Shown in pieces: positions 1 through 5,744 of a stretch of DNA of 6,441 nucleotides; position 1 is the stretch's first letter, and each line of letters starts with the position of its first letter. Origin of the DNA: Oscillospiraceae bacterium (lineage in GTDB: Bacteria > Bacillota > Clostridia > Saccharofermentanales > Saccharofermentanaceae); contig CADCQX010000383.1 in NCBI GenBank assembly GCA_902803695.1, forward strand, positions 1-6,441, read 5' to 3'. The translations under genes and the position numbers were made by a program. The notes under the pieces are model-generated. The model saw only the letters and a program-made list of their open reading frames with translations. It had not been told where the DNA came from and did no database searches.

Positions 1-2025
1 TGGACAGTAGATCCTAATAACTCCAACAAGTATGTATACGAGATTGCTCCTGCAAAACTCGGAACATATACAGTTCAGGAGACATCTTCTGGTATAGATG
101 GCAAACAATATACCTGTGATACGGATCTCACAATAGTTAAGATCGTAGAGTTGACGTCTTCCTCTAATGAAAAGAGTGCTGACTTTACAAATACTTATGT
201 TGCTATTGTCAACGATTACAGCATTACTGTTGAGAAATCCGTTTCAGGTGCACCTGATGGAGTATCAACATTTAGCTTCGCAGTTATGAGCGGAGAACAG
301 TATGTACAGAACGATGGAACTCTTGGAACTACTGCGAATTACTTCACCGTACAGGCTGAAGGATCTAAAAAGGTAGCAATCGCAGCTAAGGGACCATATA
401 CAGTAGTTGAGCAGGCTTCGAGCGCAGAGGTTAGTGGTTACAAAGTTTCGACATCCTATGAAGGAAATGATGTGATTATCACTGATGAAAATACTACTGG
501 TACGGTTAAGATTACTAATGCTTATACGAAGATTGATTACAGTATTTTGGTTAGTAAAGTAGCTACTGATGCTCCGGCAGGCAAGGATACATTCGAATTT
601 ACTGTTATGAAGGGTAATCAGTACGTAAATGGTGAGGGTAAATTCCAAACCGGCGAGTACAGATTCCAGGTTGGAAATAACTCTGAGAAGGAAGTTTCTG
701 TTCCTGAATCCGGAACATATACTGTAACTGAGGTTGATGCTGCTGTAACTAACTATAACCTCGAGATCAAGTATGGTAACGGCACAGAAAACAGTGTGAT
801 CCTTTCAGATAATGACAACCGTGGTTCAGTAAAGATTACAAATACATATTCCTTAATTCAATCTTCTAATTATTCTATAAAGGTTAGCAAGGATGTTATT
901 GGAATCAACAGTGTTAGCGGATCATTCGAATTCGCGATCAAGAAGGTTGGAACAGATAACTACGTTCAGAACGATGGTTCTTTGGGAACAAGTAAACAGT
1001 TGTTTACGGTAGCAGCAGGTAGTGAGACTGTTGTCGCTCTGAATGAACCTGGAATCTATAGTGTAGAAGAAGAAGGCGGAGGAGTATCAGGATATAAGCT
1101 GAGTGTAGAGTATGATCAGGATAGCGTAACAGTCGATGATACAAATATGTCGCCTGAGGTTTTGATCACCAATACATATAGTAAGATCTCTTATAGTATT
1201 GATGTCAGCAAAGAAGCCAGTGGAGCTCCTTCGACAGTAACATCTTATAAGTTTACGGTTAAGTATGGTGATAAGTATGTAAACGATTCTTGTGGCATCC
1301 AGGATGATGTATATGAATTCACGATCGAGGCCGGAGAGACTGTTAATATCCCTGTTCCTAATTCCGGAACGTATATTGTAACTGAGGTAGATGCCAATGT
1401 TACAGGATATACATTGGAGACAACGTATGACAAGCAAAGTGTTACTCTTACAGATTCGGGAAATACAGGAAGTGTAACAATTACCAATACTTACACAGAG
1501 GTAACAAATACACCAACTGATACACCGACTGATACACCGACGAATACTCCTACGGATAAGCCGACAGATAAGCCGACGACGACACCTACAACAACTCCGA
1601 CACCGACGACTGATGTAACGCCTACTCCGACGAGTTCGGTAACACCGACTCCTGTCATTACACAGGCGCCTACACCTACTCCGTCTGATGTGACCGTGGT
1701 TAAGGTAACGGTTGATGGAGCTGAGATAAGCGACAGTGCATATTATGTTGATGATAGTGGTAACGTCAAACTTACAACGGATTACGTTAACGGATTGCCG
1801 GGCGGTAAGCATACGATGGTTACTTCGTTTAGTGACGGTTCTGCTTTAACTACTGAATTTGAAGTTACCAAGACGAGCAATAACAGCAATAATCAGGTAA
1901 CTTCGACAAGCGGAGTAGTTGCGACGGGTGAGAGTTATCGTGAGGGATTGATCCAGATTGCAGAAGTCCTCATGTTGATAGCTGTAACACTCATTTTCTA
2001 CAGGAAGAGATTCCTTGAAAACTAA
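1..2025 (+). CDS. Repetitive CnaB/SpaA-like surface adhesin, C-terminal part (5' partial)
   Basis: The frame is open from base 1 with no start codon or signal peptide, so this is the last 674 residues of a longer protein. The TTG at 151 lies inside a domain and is not a credible start. Order (nt): tail of one Ig-like domain (1-216), four full domains (217-537, 538-870, 871-1191, 1192-1497), Pro/Thr linker (1504-1689), X2-like module (1690-1872), Ser/Asn/Thr spacer, then VVATGE, a hydrophobic stretch and RKRFLEN at the C-terminus. Each domain has an early Lys in a pattern like VSK, a Glu in GxYTVTE, and an Asn in ITNTY, which is the layout of CnaB-type domains that form Lys-Asn isopeptide bonds with a catalytic Glu. 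The protein is inferred to be a wall- or membrane-anchored stalk that projects an N-terminal binding region lying outside the window. Ligand and pilus membership are unknown. A terminator follows 21 nt after the stop, so it ends its own transcription unit. Confidence 0.85.
   Translation, partial: WTVDPNNSNKYVYEIAPAKLGTYTVQETSSGIDGKQYTCDTDLTIVKIVELTSSSNEKSADFTNTYVAIVNDYSITVEKSVSGAPDGVSTFSFAVMSGEQYVQNDGTLGTTANYFTVQAEGSKKVAIAAKGPYTVVEQASSAEVSGYKVSTSYEGNDVIITDENTTGTVKITNAYTKIDYSILVSKVATDAPAGKDTFEFTVMKGNQYVNGEGKFQTGEYRFQVGNNSEKEVSVPESGTYTVTEVDAAVTNYNLEIKYGNGTENSVILSDNDNRGSVKITNTYSLIQSSNYSIKVSKDVIGINSVSGSFEFAIKKVGTDNYVQNDGSLGTSKQLFTVAAGSETVVALNEPGIYSVEEEGGGVSGYKLSVEYDQDSVTVDDTNMSPEVLITNTYSKISYSIDVSKEASGAPSTVTSYKFTVKYGDKYVNDSCGIQDDVYEFTIEAGETVNIPVPNSGTYIVTEVDANVTGYTLETTYDKQSVTLTDSGNTGSVTITNTYTEVTNTPTDTPTDTPTNTPTDKPTDKPTTTPTTTPTPTTDVTPTPTSSVTPTPVITQAPTPTPSDVTVVKVTVDGAEISDSAYYVDDSGNVKLTTDYVNGLPGGKHTMVTSFSDGSALTTEFEVTKTSNNSNNQVTSTSGVVATGESYREGLIQIAEVLMLIAVTLIFYRKRFLEN
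217..1497 (+). repeat. Four tandem CnaB-like domains in an A-B-A-B pattern
   Basis: Units A1 (217-537), B1 (538-870), A2 (871-1191) and B2 (1192-1497) each begin at a Tyr-Ser-Ile motif and end in xITNxY. A1 and A2 are both exactly 321 nt and share YVQNDG(T/S)LGT, FTV and VSGYK. B1 and B2 share KYVN/QYVN, SGTYxVTEVDAxVTxY and GSVxITNTY. Residues within A or within B resemble each other more than neighbours do, so the array probably grew by duplicating an A-B pair. Candidate isopeptide triads (codon starts, Lys/Glu/Asn) are 235/409/517, 556/730/841, 889/1069/1171 and 1210/1384/1486. The partial unit at the left edge keeps Glu at 79 and Asn at 190. Confidence 0.8.
1504..1689 (+). repeat. Pro/Thr-rich linker with 12-nt coding repeat
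   Basis: This encodes a Thr/Pro/Asp-rich tract of about 62 residues. From 1510 to 1593 it consists of seven degenerate 12-nt units of the form Thr/Lys-Pro-Thr-Asp/Asn/Thr; after that it loosens into TPTP runs broken by DV, SSV and VITQA. Such tracts usually form extended, often glycosylated wall-spanning spacers between the exposed domains and the anchor. Gain or loss of whole units would keep the reading frame. Confidence 0.85.
1690..1872 (+). other. X2-like Ig module (protein domain) near the anchor
   Basis: About 61 residues after the Pro/Thr linker read as an Ig-like strand pattern: VTVDGAEIS, then a Tyr-Tyr turn, VKLTTDYVNGLPGGKHT, and a closing FSDGSALTTEFEV strand. The 'xVDGxxIxxxxYxV...LxxxYVxxLPxGxHxxxxxFSDG' layout matches my memory of the X2 (CBM_X2) family, which occurs mostly in clostridial polysaccharide-degrading and scaffold proteins. 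It is unlike the CnaB-type repeats before it. The family call is from pattern recognition only. Confidence 0.5.
1915..2022 (+). other. Sortase-like C-terminal anchor signal, non-canonical motif
   Basis: The last 36 residues have the three parts of a cell-wall sorting signal: a VVATGE motif, a hydrophobic stretch (roughly LIQIAEVLMLIAVTLIFY) and a short basic tail RKRFLEN. The TGE triplet fits the T-G of LPXTG and the acidic residue often seen after it, but Leu-Pro is replaced by Val-Val. It could be a substrate of a class of sortase with relaxed specificity, or a plain C-terminal membrane anchor. No sortase gene is visible in the window. Confidence 0.55.
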
Positions 2026-2046
2026 TTAGAACTAACTGATACGAGA

Positions 2047-2078
2047 GGCCGTTCTCCAAGGAGAGCGGCCTTTTCTTT
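2047..2078 (+). terminator. Rho-independent terminator after the surface-protein gene
   Basis: A 10-bp stem (GGCCGTTCTC with GAGAGCGGCC, one T-G wobble) closes on a CAAG tetraloop and is followed by TTTTCTTT. It lies 21 nt after the TAA at 2023-2025. The opposite strand has no T-run after the stem, so it acts in the + direction only and separates the surface gene from the transporter operon. Confidence 0.93.
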
Positions 2079-2103
2079 GGGCTTTTTCGAGAAGGAAAGA
2101 AAC

Positions 2104-2120
2104 CTTACATCAGGTGTAAG
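2104..2120. promoter_or_regulatory. Inverted repeat, candidate operator for the operon's response regulator
   Basis: CTTACA-TCAGG-TGTAAG is a perfect 6-bp inverted repeat with a 5-nt spacer, ending one base before the predicted -35 box. Its half-sites TTACA/TGTAA resemble the TNACA-N4-TGTAA box that I recall for BceR-type regulators, though the spacer here is five, not four. Position just upstream of a weak -35 suits an activator. Binding by the response regulator encoded at 5067-5744 is inferred, not shown. It has no T-tract and is too weak a hairpin to be a terminator. Confidence 0.6.
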
Positions 2121-2149
2121 TTCAAATACCTGTGTTGTTGTACTAAGAT
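2121..2149 (+). promoter_or_regulatory. Predicted sigma-A promoter of the ABC/two-component operon
   Basis: A -35-like TTCAAA (2121-2126) and a -10-like TAAGAT (2144-2149) are separated by 17 nt. Each matches four of six consensus positions, and the -10 keeps the key TA...AT. Transcription would start near 2156, giving a leader of about 21 nt that contains GGAGG. The weak boxes fit a promoter that needs an activator at the adjacent inverted repeat. Confidence 0.5.
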
Positions 2150-2177
2150 TTATCTGTACAAGAACGGAGGATTATTC

Positions 2178-2948
2178 ATGAAACCTATTTTGAAGATTGA
2201 ATCACTGAAAAAGTATTACGGAAAGCAGGATAACCTGACTCGTGCTATAGACGGAATTGACATTAATGTCATGGAAGGCGAGTTCCTCGGGATCATGGGC
2301 GCAAGCGGTTCGGGAAAATCTACTTTGCTTAACTGTATTGCAACTGTTATTAAGCCGACCGGCGGAACGATCGAATTAAACGGACAGGAGATATCCAAAC
2401 TCAAAGGAACCAAACTTGCTCAGTACAGAGGCAAGGACATGGGTTATCTTTTCCAGAATTTCGAGTTGGTAGATAACCTTACAGGAAGAGAAAATATAAT
2501 GCTTCCGATCTCTCTTCATAAAGGAAATGAGAATACGGAAGAAAGAATGGACAAGTTGATCAAGTATCTGGAGATAGAGGATATTGTCGATAAGTTTCCG
2601 TCACAGATGTCCGGTGGTGAGAAGCAGAGAGTTGCTGCTGCAAGGGCTCTCATATTGAATCCTAAGATCATCCTCGCTGATGAGCCAACGGGTGCGCTTG
2701 ACTCCAAGAATGCCAAGTCGCTTATGACTAAGCTGGAAGGTCTTAATAAGGATGAAAATGCTACCATACTAATGGTTACTCATGATTCAAATGCGGCAAG
2801 TTTTTGTAGTCGCATCATGTTTATTCAAGACGGCAAGATATTCCATGAGCTTCGTAAAGATAGAGAAAATGAGACGAGAGCAAGCTTTTACGAGAGGATA
2901 ATGAAGGTCATGGCACAGCTCGGAGGAGGTTCTGCAAATGTTCTCTAA
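2178..2948 (+). CDS. BceA-type ABC transporter ATP-binding protein
   Basis: This 256-residue protein is the cytoplasmic ATPase of a peptide-resistance ABC transporter of the BceAB/MacB-like (type VII) group; it would power the permease encoded next. All motifs are intact: Walker A GASGSGKST (residues 41-49), Q-loop YLFQNF with Gln93, signature MSGGEKQR (144-151), Walker B ILADEP (165-170) with catalytic Glu169, D-loop GALD (172-175) and H-loop His202 in VTHD. The YLFQNFELVDNLTGRENIMLP stretch around the Q-loop is typical of the LolD/MacB/BceA families. Length is usual for BceA. The ATG start has GGAGG seven bases upstream (2166-2170). It is the first gene of the operon, directly behind the predicted promoter and inverted repeat, and its 3' end overlaps the permease by 11 nt, with the permease's GGAGGAGG lying inside it. 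The exact substrate cannot be read from this subunit. Confidence 0.93.
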   Translation: MKPILKIESLKKYYGKQDNLTRAIDGIDINVMEGEFLGIMGASGSGKSTLLNCIATVIKPTGGTIELNGQEISKLKGTKLAQYRGKDMGYLFQNFELVDNLTGRENIMLPISLHKGNENTEERMDKLIKYLEIEDIVDKFPSQMSGGEKQRVAAARALILNPKIILADEPTGALDSKNAKSLMTKLEGLNKDENATILMVTHDSNAASFCSRIMFIQDGKIFHELRKDRENETRASFYERIMKVMAQLGGGSANVL

Positions 2949-5064
2949 GCTGGTACTGCGTAATACCAAGCGAAGTCAGAAGGAAAACCTTCTTTTTATG
3001 AGTTCGCTGGTCATATCGATAATTGCATTTTATGTTGTGCTTTCCATTAAAGATCAGGATATCGTAAGGTATATTCAGACGTTGGAAAGTGATGCCATCA
3101 ATAAGCTTGTGGCAATGATCACCGCTCTTTATGCGTTTACTCTTGTTGTACTGTTCTTTTTGATCTACTACGCGAGTAAATATCAGATAGAGAGAAGAAG
3201 CCATGAACTTGGCGTTTACATGATGATGGGAATGAAGCGTTCGAAACTTTTCTTCATGCTTCTTCTGGAAGATGTCGCCAGTTCCGTGATAGCGCTTGTT
3301 ATTGGACTTCCGGTATCACTCCTTTTCTCGGAATTAATGAGTCTTATAACCGTAAAGGCGGTTGGTGTTGGTTATCTGGAGCATCAGTCGACCTTTGATC
3401 TGAGGGCACTTTTGCTGACCTTTGCAGGTTTTATGGCTATTAAGCTAGTTTCCTTCTTCTTTATAAGCATCTCTCTTTTTCGAAAAGAAATCGGAGCTTT
3501 ACTTGCAGATTCGCCTGACAACATAAAGAAGAGAAAACATCCTGCTTTGTATCTGGTTGCAAGTTTTGTGGGAGCCGTCTTCCTGGCAGGTGCATATTAT
3601 CTGGCTATAAAGGGCATCTCGTGGATAGATCTTCGGTATATGATGCTGACCTTAATAGTAGGATTGATCGGAACGTTCACTTTCTTCTGGGGAATCAGAT
3701 TCTTTATCGATAAGATCGCCAGGAGGAAGAGCGGTAAGAAACTGCATGTCTTTACTTTCCGCCAGGTAGAGGATACGGTCATCTACAAGTCGGGAACAAT
3801 GGCGATCTGCTCTTTGCTCGTTCTTTCTTCACTGGTATGCATGGGCGCAGGTGTGTCGGTGTTTACATCTTATGATCTCTATAGAGGTCATGTAATGGAC
3901 TATACGATCAGATGTGATATGCCTTTGTCGGAAGATATGTACAATGCATACGTTGAGGCTTATGGAGAAACGCCTGATCTTAATACTCCGGAGAAGATAA
4001 AAGACGATCTGGATAATATCGGAGTAACGGAGATGTTCTCGTTCATTGATGAGATCAGGATAGGTAATGTAAAAGTTCCGGAAGAAGCCGATATGGAAGA
4101 TTTTGATGTCTATAATATGGACAATGCCATGGAGCTCATGAAGCAATACAGTGATGGGTTCATTTATTCCGGTGACCGCATGTATGACACGTATCCGTAT
4201 CTATTTAGGCTCAGCGATTATAACAAGATCCTTCAGTTGTGCGGTAAGGAGCCTGTTGTTCTGGGCGAAGGTGAACTTGCAACATTTATTGATAATGATG
4301 TGTCACGTGATCAGATCGTGAGCGGTTTTAATAAGGTACTGGAACAAAGACCACAGGTTACACTGGCAGGTAAGGATTATGTTCTGACAGGTCAGGTTCA
4401 GACTACTCCGGTAGTCACGGATTATCTTCTGTCACCGGGATTTGCGTTGATCATTTCTGATGAGGATTTTGATCAGTTGGTGCAGGATAATTACAGGAGT
4501 TATCTTAATGCTGCTCTTGATGAGGATAAGTATATCGACGGCAATATCTTTCAGACGTTGGAGTATGTAACTAATAAGATCGACAGCGAGAGAACACTCA
4601 TTTATGAATATGAGTCTTATATGAATAACATGGGAAGGCAGCTGTTCTATCTGGTTGCTACAAGTTACGTGACGATCTATCTCGCACTGGTATTCCTCGT
4701 TATCGCCAATACGATATTGGGTGTTCAGTTCCTGATGAATCAGAAGAAGAGCAGTAAGAGATATAAGACTCTGGTCAAGCTTGGAGCTACTCATAAGATC
4801 ATGTGTCAGAGTTCATCCAAACAGATCAACTGGTATTTCGGTATACCGATAGCTGTTGCAGCCGTTAGCAGCTTCTTTGGTGTCAGAGCGCTGTTTGCCG
4901 GAATCCTGTCATCAAGGACTAAGACCAGTATGTCGAATCTCATGATATCAGCCGCGATTGTTCTGATCGCTTTTGTTCTGATAGAATGTATCTATATCTT
5001 AGTGGTTAAGAGAGCGAGTTATAAGTACTTGAAGACTCTGATGAACCCTGAGAGGGAGGAATAA
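2938..5064 (+). CDS. BceB-type FtsX-family permease with large extracellular domain
   Basis: This 708-residue membrane protein pairs with the upstream ATPase. Predicted helices by hydrophobicity are about 18-37, 57-79, 110-131, 156-180, 203-224, 234-256, 286-308, then an outside domain of roughly 255 residues, then 572-596, 633-655 and 669-690. This is the ten-helix BceB layout with the big loop between helices 7 and 8. The FtsX-type coupling region RRSHELGVYMMMGMKRS (86-102) follows helix 2, and a second YKTLVKLGATH segment (609-619) follows helix 8. BceB proteins free cell-wall precursor lipids from antimicrobial peptides and also signal to a partner kinase; ligand recognition lies mainly in the outer domain. 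It is somewhat longer than B. subtilis BceB (about 650). The outer domain is strongly acidic. Start ATG sits 8 nt after GGAGGAGG (2922-2929), overlapping the ATPase gene. Substrate is unknown; a cationic peptide is a guess. Confidence 0.9.
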   Translation: MFSKLVLRNTKRSQKENLLFMSSLVISIIAFYVVLSIKDQDIVRYIQTLESDAINKLVAMITALYAFTLVVLFFLIYYASKYQIERRSHELGVYMMMGMKRSKLFFMLLLEDVASSVIALVIGLPVSLLFSELMSLITVKAVGVGYLEHQSTFDLRALLLTFAGFMAIKLVSFFFISISLFRKEIGALLADSPDNIKKRKHPALYLVASFVGAVFLAGAYYLAIKGISWIDLRYMMLTLIVGLIGTFTFFWGIRFFIDKIARRKSGKKLHVFTFRQVEDTVIYKSGTMAICSLLVLSSLVCMGAGVSVFTSYDLYRGHVMDYTIRCDMPLSEDMYNAYVEAYGETPDLNTPEKIKDDLDNIGVTEMFSFIDEIRIGNVKVPEEADMEDFDVYNMDNAMELMKQYSDGFIYSGDRMYDTYPYLFRLSDYNKILQLCGKEPVVLGEGELATFIDNDVSRDQIVSGFNKVLEQRPQVTLAGKDYVLTGQVQTTPVVTDYLLSPGFALIISDEDFDQLVQDNYRSYLNAALDEDKYIDGNIFQTLEYVTNKIDSERTLIYEYESYMNNMGRQLFYLVATSYVTIYLALVFLVIANTILGVQFLMNQKKSSKRYKTLVKLGATHKIMCQSSSKQINWYFGIPIAVAAVSSFFGVRALFAGILSSRTKTSMSNLMISAAIVLIAFVLIECIYILVVKRASYKYLKTLMNPEREE
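5054..5059 (+). promoter_or_regulatory. Ribosome binding site that fixes a TTG start
   Basis: GGGAGG inside the last codons of the permease gene lies seven bases before TTG at 5067. No ATG or GTG in this frame is nearer, and the receiver domain's first strand begins right after the TTG, so this site decides the start of the response-regulator gene. Confidence 0.85.
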
Positions 5065-5066
5065 AT

Positions 5067-5744
5067 TTGAAACGCATCTGTGTAGTTGAAGATGAAGTCC
5101 TTGTAAGAGAGGAATTGTCTTCGATGCTCGAGAATAACGGATATAACGTAAGCGTCATCGATAAATTCGATGACGTTTCGTCCGATATATTGAAACATGA
5201 ACCTGATCTGGTCCTCTTGGATATCAATCTTCCGAACTTAAGCGGATTTCAGATCTGCAGAGATCTCAAGAATAAGAGTTCAGTTCCTGTTGTTATCCTG
5301 ACGTCAAGGGACGATCTTAAGGATGAACTTAATGCGCTGGAACTTGGAGCCGATGAGTTCATGACCAAGCCTTATCGTAAGGAGAGACTGCTCCTTCGAA
5401 TTTCCAATGTCCTTAAGAGATATGAAGGCAGATCCAACCTTCTCGAAGGTCCGGGTTTCCTTTTGGACAGGCTTACATATACGCTATACATTGACGGGAC
5501 TTCTGTAATTCTTCCAAAGAACCAGGGCAAGATCCTTGAAGTTCTTCTGCAGAACAGAGGCGAAGAGGTAAGCCGTCAGGAGATATCGGATAAGGTCTGG
5601 GGAACATCAGAGTTTATCGATGAGAATGCTCTTCAGGTCAATCTCACCAGACTTAAGAAGACGATGGCAAGCCTCAATATGCCTTGTACGGTTCAGGCTG
5701 TAAGGGGCGTGGGATATAAGATCGTTGAGACGGAGGAAAAATGA
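5067..5744 (+). CDS. OmpR/PhoB-family response regulator, BceR-type
   Basis: This 225-residue DNA-binding response regulator is the output half of the operon's two-component system. The receiver domain (about 2-115) has the acidic pair Glu8-Asp9, phospho-acceptor Asp52 in LLDINLP, Thr79, Phe98 and Lys101-Pro102. The C-terminal winged helix (about 125-221) shows the recognition-helix region ENALQVNLTRLKKTM and the closing wing VRGVGYKI. Length and layout fit BceR and GraR relatives. Translation starts at TTG, two bases after the permease stop, under a good GGGAGG. Its stop overlaps the kinase start in ATGA. It is expected to be phosphorylated by the kinase encoded downstream and to activate transporter expression; the inverted repeat at 2104-2120 is the best candidate target in the window. 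The family is clear; the regulon beyond this operon cannot be seen. Confidence 0.93.
   Translation: MKRICVVEDEVLVREELSSMLENNGYNVSVIDKFDDVSSDILKHEPDLVLLDINLPNLSGFQICRDLKNKSSVPVVILTSRDDLKDELNALELGADEFMTKPYRKERLLLRISNVLKRYEGRSNLLEGPGFLLDRLTYTLYIDGTSVILPKNQGKILEVLLQNRGEEVSRQEISDKVWGTSEFIDENALQVNLTRLKKTMASLNMPCTVQAVRGVGYKIVETEEK

Noticed and set aside
151..153. TTG as start of the surface-protein gene
   Set aside because: The frame is open to base 1 and the upstream codons read GTYTVQE and other domain residues, so the gene begins outside the window; there is no ribosome binding site or signal peptide here.
1510..1620. Short regular repeats considered as a CRISPR-like array
   Set aside because: The units are 12 nt without spacers, in frame, and encode a Pro/Thr linker.
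1087..1812. Long minus-strand open frame opposite the surface-protein gene
   Set aside because: Its product is rich in Arg, Cys, Ser and Ile in low-complexity runs, as expected from reading Thr/Pro/Asp codons backwards. It lies wholly within a convincing plus-strand gene.
2079..2103. Possible small RNA or leader element between terminator and operator
   Set aside because: Only a purine-rich stretch with a weak AAGG/CCTT pairing is present; there is no promoter or stable fold for an RNA gene.
2111..2132. Second inverted repeat CAGGT-N12-ACCTG overlapping the operator candidate
   Set aside because: The arms are only 5 bp with a 12-nt spacer, and it overlaps both the stronger repeat and the -35 box; it could arise by chance.
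2908..4794. Several minus-strand open frames opposite the permease gene
   Set aside because: They show no domain motifs and are short, and the plus-strand permease is well supported, so they are antisense shadows.
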